Source: an uncultured Alistipes sp.
GTDB taxonomy: Bacteria; Bacteroidota; Bacteroidia; Bacteroidales; Rikenellaceae
NCBI RefSeq assembly: GCF_910580175.1
Contig: NZ_CAJTXD010000003.1
Location: 248,001 to 312,000, forward strand
Length of the DNA: 64,000 nt
Direction: 5' to 3'
The notes beneath the pieces were generated by a model. It was given only the letters and a program-made list of their open reading frames with translations. It did not search any database and had not been told where the DNA came from. Of the stretch, positions 16,875 through 25,231 are shown piece after piece (the first letter of the stretch is position 1; the number at the start of each line of letters is the position of its first letter). Both the position numbers and the translations under genes were made by a program.

Positions 16875-18005
16875 TTAGAGTCTTCGTTGCAGTTTGGCGA
16901 CCATCGTCTCTTTCCACGCCTTGAAGTCGCCGGCCGCTATGTGTTCGCGGGCCATGCCGACCAGCCGCAGGTAGAACGCAATGTTGTGCAGCGATGCGAT
17001 TTCGGCCGCCAGCATCTCCCCGCAGACGCAGAGGTGGTGCAGGTAGGCTTTCGAGTAGAGCGTGTCGACGAACGCTGTGCCCTGCGGGTCGATCGGCGAG
17101 AAGTCGTCCTCCCACTTCTTGTTGCGGATGTTGATGATGCCCTCGGCCGTGAAGAGCTGGCCGTTGCGGCCGTTGCGCGTCGGCATCACGCAGTCGAACA
17201 TGTCCACGCCGCGGTCGATGCCTTCCAATATGTTTACCGGAGTGCCGACGCCCATCAGGTAGCGGGGGCGGTTGTCGGGCAGGATGGCGTTGACGACCTC
17301 GATCATCTCGTACATCGTCTCCGTGGGTTCGCCCACAGCCAGACCGCCGATGGCATAGCCGTCGGCGTTGTAGCGCTTCGCGTTCTCCGCCGCTCTGGCC
17401 CGCAGATCGGGGTAGGTGCAGCCTTGGACGATGGGGAAGAGCGCTTGGTAGTGGCCGTATTTGGGCGCTGTCTGCGCATAGCGTTCGAAGCAGCGGTCGA
17501 GCCAGCGTTCCGTGAGGTCGAGCGACTTGGCCGCATAGTCGCGCGGCGCATCGCCCGGCGGGCATTCGTCGAACGCCATCATGATGTCGGCGCCGATGGT
17601 GCGTTCGGTGTCGATGACGCTTTCGGGCGTGAAAAGGTGCTTCGAGCCGTCGATGTGCGAGCGGAAGTGGCACCCCTCCTCCTTGAGCTTGCGGCATGCG
17701 GCCAGCGAGAAGACCTGAAAACCGCCGCTGTCGGTCAGCATCGGCCCTTCCCAGGTCGAGAAACGGTGCACGCCGCCCGCCTTCTCGATGATCTCCATGC
17801 CGGGCCGCAGGTAGAGGTGGTAGGTATTGGCCAGAATGATCTGCGCCCGTGCTTCGTCGCGCACATCGCGGTGGTAGATGCCCTTGACCGTGGCGGCCGT
17901 GCCCACGGGCATGAAGATCGGCGTGAGGATCTCGCCGTGGTCGGTGCGCAATACGCCCGCACGGGCCTGCGACGAGGGGTCTTTATGTTGCAAGATGAAT
18001 TCCAT
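16875..18005 (-). CDS. tgt: Queuine/preQ1 tRNA-guanine transglycosylase
   Basis: Tgt exchanges G34 of GUN tRNAs for preQ1. The 376-residue protein has the TIM-barrel hallmarks TPIFMPVGTAATVKG, NTYHLYLRPG, LTDSGGFQVFSL, MAFDECPPGDA, GGLAVGEPTE and MPTRNGRNGQLFT. Oddity: the CxCxxC zinc site expected just before AYLHHL is not there. The segment reads IDPQGTAFVDTLYSKAYL, and the only nearby cysteines are LCVCG after it. The ATG at 18005 is chosen over a 62-residue longer frame because the family starts at this point. queA, the next step to queuosine, is also in the window (48576-49787). Confidence 0.93.
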   Translation of the reverse strand: MEFILQHKDPSSQARAGVLRTDHGEILTPIFMPVGTAATVKGIYHRDVRDEARAQIILANTYHLYLRPGMEIIEKAGGVHRFSTWEGPMLTDSGGFQVFSLAACRKLKEEGCHFRSHIDGSKHLFTPESVIDTERTIGADIMMAFDECPPGDAPRDYAAKSLDLTERWLDRCFERYAQTAPKYGHYQALFPIVQGCTYPDLRARAAENAKRYNADGYAIGGLAVGEPTETMYEMIEVVNAILPDNRPRYLMGVGTPVNILEGIDRGVDMFDCVMPTRNGRNGQLFTAEGIINIRNKKWEDDFSPIDPQGTAFVDTLYSKAYLHHLCVCGEMLAAEIASLHNIAFYLRLVGMAREHIAAGDFKAWKETMVAKLQRRL

Positions 18006-18188
18006 CGTTCTATGCTTTCGTTCCGGCTTTTGTTGCTCCCGGGAAAAACCTGCGCGCCGCAGCGTCCGGTTTATTCGCAGCGGCCGGTTCTTGGAGCCGG
18101 TTTGTTCCGCGCCCGGTTTGCAGGGCGTCGCCGCTTCTGCCGAATCCTGCGTGGAACCGTCCCAGGGCAAGGAAAGCCTATAACTCGA

Positions 18189-18250
18189 CAAAAGTACGCA
18201 AAAAAATTCTTAATTCTTAATTCTTAATTCTTAATTGTTTTCTACCTTTG
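18189..18250. promoter_or_regulatory. Divergent promoters flanking an ATTCTTA heptamer repeat
   Basis: CAAAAGTA at 18189-18196 reads TACTTTTG on the minus strand and would serve tgt. TACCTTTG at 18243-18250 is the plus-strand box for the glycosyltransferase, 17 bases before its ATG. Between them at 18206-18233 are four exact tandem copies of ATTCTTA. The repeat occupies the place where both -33 elements would lie, and no TTTG is found there. Confidence 0.6.
18206..18236. repeat. Tandem heptamer (ATTCTTA)x4
   Basis: Four exact copies of ATTCTTA plus a partial ATT. The array lies in the 260-base gap between tgt and the glycosyltransferase, inside the promoter spacer region. Heptamer arrays can change copy number by slippage, and each step would change promoter spacing by 7 bases. 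Confidence 0.9.
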
Positions 18251-18266
18251 TGCTTATTTTAGGATT

Positions 18267-19433
18267 ATGCAGTTTTTCGATTCTTTCTTCGACTCTTTTC
18301 TGGCTTGCTACGGCAGGGAGGGCGCAGCGCTTGCCGCCGTGCTTCTGGTACTGCTGGGTGTGCAGCTCTATTATTATATTTTCGTTTACGGTCGTATCGC
18401 CGGTTACAAGAACAACCGCCGGCCCGTGGTGCTCGATGCCGATCCTCCCGTCTCGGTGGTCATGCCGCTTTTTTCCGAAGACTATGCTTTCGTCGAGGAG
18501 CGGCTGCCGCTGATCTTGGCCCAGAGCTATCCCAAGTTCGAGGTGGTAATCGTCTACGTGGGCCACGACACCGATTTCTACGAAGACCTCGCGCGGTTGA
18601 AGCAGTCGTTTCCGCAGATCACGACGACTAAGATCCACCTTAATCCGCGCTTCCCCATTTCGCGCAAGATGGCGCTCAACGTCGGCATCAAGTCGGCCCA
18701 TTACGAGCACATGATCTTCACTTCGACCGACGCCTGTCCGCAGACCGACCGATGGTTGTCGCTCATGGCCAAGGGTTTCACGCGGGGCGACGTCGTCGTG
18801 GGGTATTGCGGCGTCGAGCAGAAAGGCGGATTGGTCAACTACCTCATGCGCACCTGGCGCATGATGCACGCCGCCGAGTGGTTGGGCCGTGCCGTGCGCC
18901 GGCGTCCCTACCGCGGCATGTTGCAGAATTTCGGCTTTACCAAGACTTTGTATTTCGGTGCCAACGGCTTCAACCGGCTCAACATGAACATCGGCGAGGA
19001 CGATCTTTTCTTGCAGCAGGTCATGACGCGCAGCAACGTGAGCGTCATCCTCTCGCCGCGCGCTACGTTGCGCGAGAAGATTTGGGGCGGCCTGGGCTGG
19101 GGGTTGGGGCAGCTGCGCTATTTCGGTTCGGCGTTCCGGTTCTATCCTCGTTCGGCCAAGAACTACGTGCAATGGGAGATCGGTTCGCGGCTGCTCTTTT
19201 TCGCCGCCGTTCTTTGCGCCTTGATCTTCATGCCGTTGGAGTATAAGGCCGCCGTTGCTTTGCTCGTGTTGCTGCGTTATGTCATCGTGGCCATCGAGGT
19301 AAGGCGCATCGCCCAGCGCGTGGGCGAGCGAGGCATCGCATGGTGTTATTTCATCTACGATTTGTTGAGTCTGCCGGGGGCCATCCTCGTGCGGCTCATG
19401 CTGCTGCGCAAAGACAAGCGCGTATGGAGATAG
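18267..19433 (+). CDS. Membrane-anchored family 2 glycosyltransferase
   Basis: A 388-residue protein: N-terminal transmembrane helix (AALAAVLLVLLGVQLYYYIFVYG), a GT-A domain and two or three C-terminal helices. The catalytic domain starts with PPVSVVMPLFSED and contains the DxD-like region FTSTDACPQTDRWL, and later NMNIGEDDLFLQQVM (ED acid region typical of GT2). Closing helices include SRLLFFAAVLCALIFM. Donor and acceptor are unknown. The gene is not inside a polysaccharide locus; it overlaps an ECF sigma factor by 10 bases. A TACCTTTG box sits 17 bases before the ATG. Confidence 0.85.
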   Translation: MQFFDSFFDSFLACYGREGAALAAVLLVLLGVQLYYYIFVYGRIAGYKNNRRPVVLDADPPVSVVMPLFSEDYAFVEERLPLILAQSYPKFEVVIVYVGHDTDFYEDLARLKQSFPQITTTKIHLNPRFPISRKMALNVGIKSAHYEHMIFTSTDACPQTDRWLSLMAKGFTRGDVVVGYCGVEQKGGLVNYLMRTWRMMHAAEWLGRAVRRRPYRGMLQNFGFTKTLYFGANGFNRLNMNIGEDDLFLQQVMTRSNVSVILSPRATLREKIWGGLGWGLGQLRYFGSAFRFYPRSAKNYVQWEIGSRLLFFAAVLCALIFMPLEYKAAVALLVLLRYVIVAIEVRRIAQRVGERGIAWCYFIYDLLSLPGAILVRLMLLRKDKRVWR

Positions 19434-19984
19434 CCGACTACATTGTAGCCGACGACCGGCGCTTGGTCGAGTTGGTGCTCGCCGGCGACAATACGGCTTT
19501 CGAGTATCTTTTCGACCGCTACCATGAGGCGATCCGGCGGCTGTTCATGCAGCGCATGGGCGGCGCCCGCGACGTGGACGATCTGTTGCAGGAGACTTTC
19601 GTCAAGGTCTACGTCAACCTCCACCGCTACAATGCCGCCTATACGTTCGGGCAGTGGGTCTATACCATCGCCCGCAATACGTTCGTCGACTATGTTCGGC
19701 GCCGGCAGGACGACCTGCCCATCGACGAACGCTTCGCGGCCCCGGCCTCCAGCGCTCCCACCCCCGAGGAGAGCGTCATCAACGGACAGCAGCGCCGGCA
19801 GCTGGAAAATTATCTGGAGCGTCTCTCCCCGCGTTACCGGAAGTTGATCGAGATGCGTTTTTTCGAGGAGTATTCTTACGAGGAGATCGCCGCCAAACTC
19901 GATCTGCCGCTCGGCACGGTCAAGACGCAGATCCATCGCGCCCGGGAGCGGATGTGCCGCTTCATCACGCAGGGGGAGGAGTGA
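19424..19984 (+). CDS. ECF-type RNA polymerase sigma factor
   Basis: A 186-residue sigma-70 family protein with region 2 (NTAFEYLFDRYHEAIRRLFMQR, then DVDDLLQETFVKVYVNL and FGQWVYTIARNTFVDYVRRR). Region 4 follows (YRKLIEMRFFEEYSYEEIAAKLDL, LGTVKTQIHRARERM). The ATG at 19424 lies within the end of the glycosyltransferase. No anti-sigma gene adjoins it, unlike the pair at 56581-58449, so its control is not visible here. Overlap with an envelope glycosyltransferase hints at an envelope-related regulon, but this is only context. rsmG follows after 27 bases. Confidence 0.9.
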   Translation: MEIADYIVADDRRLVELVLAGDNTAFEYLFDRYHEAIRRLFMQRMGGARDVDDLLQETFVKVYVNLHRYNAAYTFGQWVYTIARNTFVDYVRRRQDDLPIDERFAAPASSAPTPEESVINGQQRRQLENYLERLSPRYRKLIEMRFFEEYSYEEIAAKLDLPLGTVKTQIHRARERMCRFITQGEE

Positions 19985-20011
19985 TTCCCGCCCCGCACAA
20001 TTCATGATCCG

Positions 20012-20635
20012 ATGGTGGAACTTGTTCTGAAATATTTCCCGGAGCTTTCCGACGAACAGCGTCGGCAGTTCGCGGCCATGTATGACCTCTATGCCGAGTG
20101 GAACGCAAAGATCAATGTCGTGTCGCGCAAGGACTTCGACCAGCTTTACCTGCGGCATGTGCTCCACTCGCTGGCCATCGCCAAGGTCTGTGCGTTCGAT
20201 GCCGGCGCCCGGGTGCTCGACGTCGGGTGCGGCGGCGGGTTTCCGTCGGTGCCGCTGGCCGTGCTCTTTCCCGAAGCGCAGTTCACGGCGGCCGATTCGA
20301 TCCGCAAGAAGATCGCCGTGGTCGAGGGCGTGGCGGCCGGTTTGGGATTGAAGAATCTTGTGCCTCGCTGCGTGCGGGTCGAGACCATGGGCGAGCGGTT
20401 CGATTATGTCGTCTCGCGCGCCGTGACGGCCATGCCCCAGTTCGTCGGGTGGGTGTGGAACCGCATTGAAAAAGGGCAGCGCGGAACGCTGCCCAACGGC
20501 ATCCTCTATCTTAAAGGCGGCGACTTGGCCGAGGAGCTGGCCCTGACTGGCAAACGATGGGACATCTACGACATCCCGCGCTTCTTCGACGAGGAGTTTT
20601 TCGAGACCAAGAAAGTGGTGTATACGGCCCGATAG
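20012..20635 (+). CDS. rsmG: 16S rRNA (guanine527-N7)-methyltransferase
   Basis: RsmG (GidB) methylates G527 of 16S rRNA with SAM. The 207-residue protein shows the family N-terminus (YDLYAEWNAKINVVSRKDFDQLYLRHVLHSL), motif I VLDVGCGGGFPSVPLAVLFP, ADSIRKKIAVVEGVAAGLGL and VVSRAVTAMPQFVGW. Length is normal. The ATG at 20012 is 27 bases after the sigma-factor stop. It converges on the thioredoxin-like gene; a run of nine C residues (20636-20644) follows its stop. Confidence 0.93.
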   Translation: MVELVLKYFPELSDEQRRQFAAMYDLYAEWNAKINVVSRKDFDQLYLRHVLHSLAIAKVCAFDAGARVLDVGCGGGFPSVPLAVLFPEAQFTAADSIRKKIAVVEGVAAGLGLKNLVPRCVRVETMGERFDYVVSRAVTAMPQFVGWVWNRIEKGQRGTLPNGILYLKGGDLAEELALTGKRWDIYDIPRFFDEEFFETKKVVYTAR

Positions 20636-20669
20636 CCCCCCCCCGCAGAGGTGTTCCGGATGTGTTTTC

Positions 20670-21113
20670 TTAGCGTTTCAATTGCCCCCGATTCTTTTCG
20701 GCCCCGTTTCGTGATTTCAGTATCTTCCGGATTCCGGCCATGAATTCTTCGGCCGATGAGGCGCCTTGCATGCGGCCCAATAGTTCGCCGTTGGTGTCGA
20801 ATACCAGATAAAGCGGAATGGCGCCCTCGCCATAGCGGGCCAGCAGGGTTTTCCCGGGTTCCTTGTCCGTGTCGTATTTCGCTGCTACGAAACGTTCGTC
20901 CATGAATTTGCCCACATCCTTGCGTGAAAAGACATGCCGTGACATCATGCGGCAGGGCGGGCACCACGAGGCGTAAAGGTCGATGAAGACCAACTTGCCT
21001 TGTTTGATCGCCATTTCGCGCACGTTGTCCGTCGCGGCGGTTTCAAATTTTACCTGGGCCTGTGCGGCGTTCGCTGCGAGCGTTACGGCCAGAATAAGGA
21101 GCCATTTTTTCAT
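20670..21113 (-). CDS. Periplasmic thioredoxin-fold protein
   Basis: A 147-residue exported protein. The signal peptide is MKKWLLILAVTLAANAAQAQ; a 13-residue longer start exists but would bury it. The thioredoxin domain has the active site WCPPCRMM and the cis-Pro segment GEGAIPLYLVFDTNGELL. A CPPC centre suits a reductase or isomerase in the periplasm. The family resembles the thioredoxin_7/DsbD-gamma-like proteins abundant in Bacteroidetes. Substrate is unknown. The tail is basic and low-complexity. Confidence 0.85.
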   Translation of the reverse strand: MKKWLLILAVTLAANAAQAQVKFETAATDNVREMAIKQGKLVFIDLYASWCPPCRMMSRHVFSRKDVGKFMDERFVAAKYDTDKEPGKTLLARYGEGAIPLYLVFDTNGELLGRMQGASSAEEFMAGIRKILKSRNGAEKNRGQLKR

Positions 21114-21200
21114 TTTGCGTTCGTTTTTTGTTCGGACTTGCAAATACCGCACCCAAAAAGCGGGGAGCGGTTGCGTGGGGTCGGATGCAGGACGGCCGTG

Positions 21201-22244
21201 TCATGGGGTTGTCCGCTCGGCCGTGCTCAGCAGGCCGCAGGCCGCCTGGATGTCTTCGCCGCGCGAGGCACGGAGGGTGGTGTGGATGCCGCGGGCGGTC
21301 AGTGCGTCGCGGAACCGGAGCATCGCCTCCTGGTCGGGCGAGAAGTAGGGCGAACCGGGGATTTTGTGGAACCGGATCAGGTTGATGCGGCATTTGATGC
21401 CGTCGAGCAGGCGGCACAGTCCGCGGATGTGGCGCGGTGTGTCGTTCAATCCGCTCATGACGATGTATTCGAACGACACGCGCCGTTGGTGCGTGAAGTC
21501 GTATTCGCGCAGGATGGCCGCCACCTCGGCGATGGGCCAGGCCTGTTCCACAGGCATGATGGCGGCCCGTTCTTCGGCGAACGGGTTGTGCAGGCTCACG
21601 GCCAGATGGGCGTCTGTCGAGTCGAGGAACTGCCGCAGGCGGGGCGCCACGCCTGCCGTCGAGACCGTCACGCGGGTCGGCGACCAGCCGAAGCCCCAGG
21701 GCGAGGTAATGATCTCCAGCGCCCGCAGCACATTGTCGAGGTTGTCGAGCGGTTCGCCCATTCCCATGAAGACGACGTTCGTCAGCCGGTCGCGTTCGGG
21801 CAGCGAGACGATCTGGTTCATGATTTCCGCCGCCGGAAGCGAGTGTTGCAGCCCCTGGCGCCCCGTGGCGCAGAAGCGGCAGCCCATGCGGCACCCCGCC
21901 TGCGACGAGACGCAGAGCGTCGCCCGCTCGCCGTCGGGGATGTAGGCCGATTCGATGAAAGCCCCCTCGCCTGTGCGGAAAAGGTATTTCTTCGTCCCGT
22001 CGGCCGATTCCCATACCCGTTCCGGCGCCCTTAACGCCGGCACCGTGCGGGCTGCCAGTGCGGCCCGGTGCGCAGCCGATATGTCGCTCATTTTCATCGG
22101 GTCTTCCTCGTGCCGTGTATAGAGCCAGCGGGACAGCTGTCCCGCCGCGAAACGCGGCATGCCCAGTTCCTTGCACAAGGCGGACAATTCTTCGGGCGAG
22201 CGTCCGTAAAGATAGGCGGCGTCAGGTCTCTTTTCTGCGGTCAT
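21201..22244 (-). CDS. rlmN: 23S rRNA (adenine2503-C2)/tRNA methyltransferase
   Basis: RlmN, 347 residues, is a radical SAM enzyme that methylates C2 of A2503 in 23S rRNA and A37 of some tRNAs. The cluster ligands are Cys118, Cys122 and Cys125 (AGCRMGCRFCATG), and the C-terminal Cys336 (IQAACGLL) corresponds to the methyl-carrying cysteine. GMGEPLDN and VSLHNPFAEERAAIMPV are clear RlmN motifs. The N-terminal accessory domain (GMPRFAAGQLSRWLY) is intact. The minus-strand box CAAAAATA (TATTTTTG) at 22295-22302 lies about 50 bases before the start. Confidence 0.95.
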   Translation of the reverse strand: MTAEKRPDAAYLYGRSPEELSALCKELGMPRFAAGQLSRWLYTRHEEDPMKMSDISAAHRAALAARTVPALRAPERVWESADGTKKYLFRTGEGAFIESAYIPDGERATLCVSSQAGCRMGCRFCATGRQGLQHSLPAAEIMNQIVSLPERDRLTNVVFMGMGEPLDNLDNVLRALEIITSPWGFGWSPTRVTVSTAGVAPRLRQFLDSTDAHLAVSLHNPFAEERAAIMPVEQAWPIAEVAAILREYDFTHQRRVSFEYIVMSGLNDTPRHIRGLCRLLDGIKCRINLIRFHKIPGSPYFSPDQEAMLRFRDALTARGIHTTLRASRGEDIQAACGLLSTAERTTP

Positions 22245-22294
22245 GGAGTGGTTTTTGCCAGTGTTTTTCTGTTCCGGAGTGCGTTTCCGGAGTG

Positions 22295-22363
22295 CAAAAA
22301 TAGGTAAAAGTTGAAGATTTTTGTCCGAAGCAGTCCGATTTTGAAATTTTATCTATATATTTG
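22295..22363. promoter_or_regulatory. Divergent -7 boxes for rlmN (-) and tonB (+)
   Basis: CAAAAATA at 22295-22302 reads TATTTTTG on the minus strand for rlmN. TATATTTG at 22356-22363 fits the plus-strand consensus for the TonB gene, giving a leader of about 50 bases. No TTTG is seen at the normal 19-21 base distance from either, so only the -7 boxes support the call. Confidence 0.55.
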
Positions 22364-22420
22364 TGGTGTAGTGCGGGCTTCGGCGCGCCCTTAACCGAAC
22401 GATCAAAAATTTAAGAATAG

Positions 22421-23104
22421 ATGGAAATCAAGAAATCGCCCAAGGCAGACCTCCAGAACAAGCGGGGGCTGCTGCTCGAAATCGGTCTCATCATCGCCTT
22501 GGCTCTGGTGATCGTGGCTTTCGCCTATACGCCGCGGGAGCACCGCATCGAGAAAGTCGATCTGAACTACGGCCCTGTCGAGGAGCAGATCGTCGAGATC
22601 ACGCGCCACGACCAGAAGCCGCCCGAGGCTCCCAAGAAAGTCGAGGTAAAAGTTATCGCCGACTTGTTGCAGGTCGTGACCAACGAGACGAAGATTACCA
22701 CCGACGTGGACTTCGCCGAGTTCGATGAGAATACCGAAGTGATCCAGCAGGTCGAGGTGGCCGAAGAGGTCGTCGAGGACGACCAGCCGTTCTTGATCGC
22801 CGAGACCATGCCTTCGTTCCAGGGCGGCGACCTCAATACGTTCCGCAACTGGGTGCAGCAGAACGTCAAGTTCCCCCAGATCGCGTTGGAGAACGGCATT
22901 CAGGGCCGCGTCGTGCTGACGTTCGTCATCGAGAAGGACGGCCGTCTGACTCACGTGCAGGTTTTGCAGACTCCCGACCGGTCGCTTTCCGAGGAGGCGA
23001 TCCGCGTGCTCAACAAGTCGCCCAAGTGGAGTCCCGGCAAGCAGCGCAACCAGGTGGTGCGTGTCAAGTATACGTTGCCCGTCGATTTCCGCGTGCAGAA
23101 TTAA
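22421..23104 (+). CDS. TonB family energy transducer
   Basis: A 227-residue protein linking the proton-motive force complex ExbB-ExbD to outer-membrane receptors. Layout: cytoplasmic start MEIKKSPKADLQNK, single helix (LLLEIGLIIALALVIVAFAY, residues 13-33), a periplasmic charged spacer with EAPKKVEVKVIADLLQVVTNE, and a C-terminal TonB domain. That domain includes ALENGIQGRVVLTFVIEKDG and ends LPVDFRVQN. The spacer is acidic/valine-rich rather than Pro-Lys rich, as is common in Bacteroidetes. No exbB/exbD is adjacent. A terminator follows the stop. Confidence 0.9.
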   Translation: MEIKKSPKADLQNKRGLLLEIGLIIALALVIVAFAYTPREHRIEKVDLNYGPVEEQIVEITRHDQKPPEAPKKVEVKVIADLLQVVTNETKITTDVDFAEFDENTEVIQQVEVAEEVVEDDQPFLIAETMPSFQGGDLNTFRNWVQQNVKFPQIALENGIQGRVVLTFVIEKDGRLTHVQVLQTPDRSLSEEAIRVLNKSPKWSPGKQRNQVVRVKYTLPVDFRVQN

Positions 23105-23132
23105 GCGTGTGCGGCCGCTGCAAGGCAATCTA

Positions 23133-23168
23133 AAGGGTATCCTCTTTCGGGCGGATACCCTTGTTTTT
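23133..23168 (+). terminator. Rho-independent terminator after tonB
   Basis: Stem AAGGGTATCC / GGATACCCTT (10 bp) with a 10-base loop, followed by GTTTTTG. Confidence 0.85.
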
Positions 23169-23273
23169 GACCGGATCGTCCGTCCGGCACCCGAAAGGGG
23201 CGGCGTAGCATGGTGTTTGCCGCCCGGAATAAGATACGGGTATCCGGCGCAACGATACGAACGACGCAATTCG

Positions 23274-23294
23274 AATTTTGAATTTTGAATTTTG
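23274..23294 (+). repeat. Tandem heptamer (AATTTTG)x3 covering the hflX start codon
   Basis: Three exact copies of AATTTTG, the last ending in the TTG used as the hflX start (23292-23294). Each copy contains a TTG, and because the unit is 7 bases the three TTGs fall in three different frames. Confidence 0.85.
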
Positions 23295-24503
23295 GAAGAG
23301 AACAAGAACCATACGATAGACCCTGCGCCTGCCGACGGCGAGCGGGCCGTGCTCGTGGCCGTGATCCGCGACGGTCAGGAGCCGCGGCAGGTCGAGGAGT
23401 TTCTCGACGAGCTGGATTTCCTGGCCGAGACGGCCGACATCCGGGCCGTGCGCCGCTTCACGCAGCGCCTGCCCCAGCCCTCGTCGCGGATTTATGTCGG
23501 CCCGGGCAAGTTGGAGGAGATCGCCGACTATTGCCGCGAGAATGAAATCGACGTAGTGATTTTCGACGATGAGCTGTCGCCCTCGCAGACGCGCAACATC
23601 GAAAAGGCCATGCCGTGCCGCATCCTCGACCGCACGCGGTTGATTCTCGACATCTTCATGTCGCGCGCCCAGACGGCCTATGCTAAGACGCAGGTCCAGC
23701 TGGCCAACTACGAGTACATGCTGCCCCGTCTCTCGGGGTTGTGGACGCACCTGGAGCGGCAACGCGGCGGCACCGGTACGCGCGGCGGCGCCGGCGAGCG
23801 CGAAATCGAGACCGACCGCCGCATCATCCGCAACCGCATTGCCAAACTCAAGGAAGACCTCAAGAAGATCGACCGCCAGATGGCCGTGCAGCGCTCCAAC
23901 CGCGGGCAGCTGGTGCGCGTCGCGCTCGTCGGCTATACCAACGTGGGCAAATCCACCTTGATGAACCTGATCTCCAAGAGCGAGGTGTTTGCCGAAAACA
24001 AGCTCTTCGCCACGCTCGACACCACGGTGCGCAAGGTCGTCTTCGACAACCTGCCTTTCCTGCTGTCCGACACCGTGGGCTTCATCCGCAAGCTGCCCAC
24101 CGAGTTGATCGAGTCGTTCAAGTCGACGCTGGACGAGGTGCGCGAAGCCGATCTGCTGGTGCACGTGGTCGACATCTCCCATCCGCAGTTCGAGGAGCAG
24201 ATCGACGTCGTGAAACGCACGTTGCAGGAGATCGGCGCAGGCGACAAACCTGTGTATCTGGTCTTCAACAAGATCGACGCCTATACTTATGTCAAGAAAG
24301 ACGAGGACGACCTCACGCCCGCCACGCGCGAGAACCTCTCGCTCGATGACCTGAAGCGCAGTTGGATTGCTAAGGCCAATACGCCGTGCATCTTCCTCTC
24401 GGCCCGGGCGAAGACCAACCTGGAGAAGTTCCGCACCGATTTGTACGGCATGGTGCGCGAAATCCACGCCGGGCGCTACCCGTTCAACAATTTTCTCTAT
24501 TGA
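23292..24503 (+). CDS. hflX: GTPase HflX
   Basis: HflX, 403 residues, is a ribosome-associated GTPase that splits stalled 70S ribosomes. The N-terminal HflX domain (ERAVLVAVIRDGQEPRQVEEFL, then RIYVGPGKLEEIADYC and FDDELSPSQTRNIEK) precedes a coiled segment. The G domain has G1 GYTNVGKST (about residues 214-222), G3 DTVGF and G4 NKID. The start is unusual: there is no ATG before the conserved N-terminus, and a TTG at 23292, the end of a heptamer repeat, gives MEENKNHT. The next candidate, GTG near 23350, would delete conserved residues. upp follows after 20 bases. Confidence 0.92.
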   Translation: MEENKNHTIDPAPADGERAVLVAVIRDGQEPRQVEEFLDELDFLAETADIRAVRRFTQRLPQPSSRIYVGPGKLEEIADYCRENEIDVVIFDDELSPSQTRNIEKAMPCRILDRTRLILDIFMSRAQTAYAKTQVQLANYEYMLPRLSGLWTHLERQRGGTGTRGGAGEREIETDRRIIRNRIAKLKEDLKKIDRQMAVQRSNRGQLVRVALVGYTNVGKSTLMNLISKSEVFAENKLFATLDTTVRKVVFDNLPFLLSDTVGFIRKLPTELIESFKSTLDEVREADLLVHVVDISHPQFEEQIDVVKRTLQEIGAGDKPVYLVFNKIDAYTYVKKDEDDLTPATRENLSLDDLKRSWIAKANTPCIFLSARAKTNLEKFRTDLYGMVREIHAGRYPFNNFLY

Positions 24504-24523
24504 CCATCAAACCTCAAGTTATT

Positions 24524-25180
24524 ATGGAGTTGCATATCCTCAGCCAGCAGAACACGGTTCTCAACAAGTTCATCGCCCAGATCCGCGACAAGTCGGTGCA
24601 GACCGATTCGATGCGTTTCCGCCGCAACATGGAGCGCATCGGCGAGATCACGGCCTACGAGATTTCGAAGACGTTCGGTTTCGCACCCCGGGCGGTGGAG
24701 ACGCCCCTGGGCGTGGCGACCGTGGAGCTGCCCGAAGACCGGATCGTCATCGCCACTATTCTGCGTGCCGGCCTGCCGTTCCATCAGGGTTTTCTCAACT
24801 ACTTCGACGATGCGCAGAACGCTTTCGTCTCGGCCTACCGCAAGAGCACCAAGGACGGGAAGTTTACGGTCAAGGTCGAGTATATCTCGTGCGGCGATCT
24901 GGAGGGCAAGACTCTGTTGCTGGTCGATCCTATGTTGGCTACCGGTTCGTCGCTCGTGCTGGCCCACCAGGCGTTGTGCGAGCGGGGCGGCGTGCCGGCC
25001 CATACCCATGTCGCCGCTGTGATCGCCAGCGAGCAGGGTGTCGACTACGTGATGAAGAACATGCCGCGGCAGACGACTACCGTCTGGGCGGCGGCCGTCG
25101 ACGAGGAGCTGACCTCGCGTTCCTACATCGTGCCCGGCATCGGCGATGCCGGCGACCTGGCGTACGGGGAGAAAATATAG
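24524..25180 (+). CDS. upp: Uracil phosphoribosyltransferase
   Basis: Upp makes UMP from uracil and PRPP (pyrimidine salvage). The 218-residue protein has TILRAGLPFHQGFLNYF and the PRPP loop LLLVDPMLATGSSLVLA at about residues 125-141. A C-terminal uracil-binding stretch ends SYIVPGIGDAGDLAYG. The ATG at 24524 is preferred over a longer frame that would overlap hflX. It is separated from hflX by 20 bases and from the next gene by about 50. Confidence 0.95.
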   Translation: MELHILSQQNTVLNKFIAQIRDKSVQTDSMRFRRNMERIGEITAYEISKTFGFAPRAVETPLGVATVELPEDRIVIATILRAGLPFHQGFLNYFDDAQNAFVSAYRKSTKDGKFTVKVEYISCGDLEGKTLLLVDPMLATGSSLVLAHQALCERGGVPAHTHVAAVIASEQGVDYVMKNMPRQTTTVWAAAVDEELTSRSYIVPGIGDAGDLAYGEKI

Positions 25181-25231
25181 AAAGAGATTTTGGCCAGGGA
25201 TAGCGGGATTCATATTCTTCGATCTGATTCC

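Noticed and set aside
20636..20644. Run of nine C
   Set aside because: It lies between the ends of convergent genes (rsmG and the thioredoxin-like gene), so length changes would affect neither coding nor promoters.
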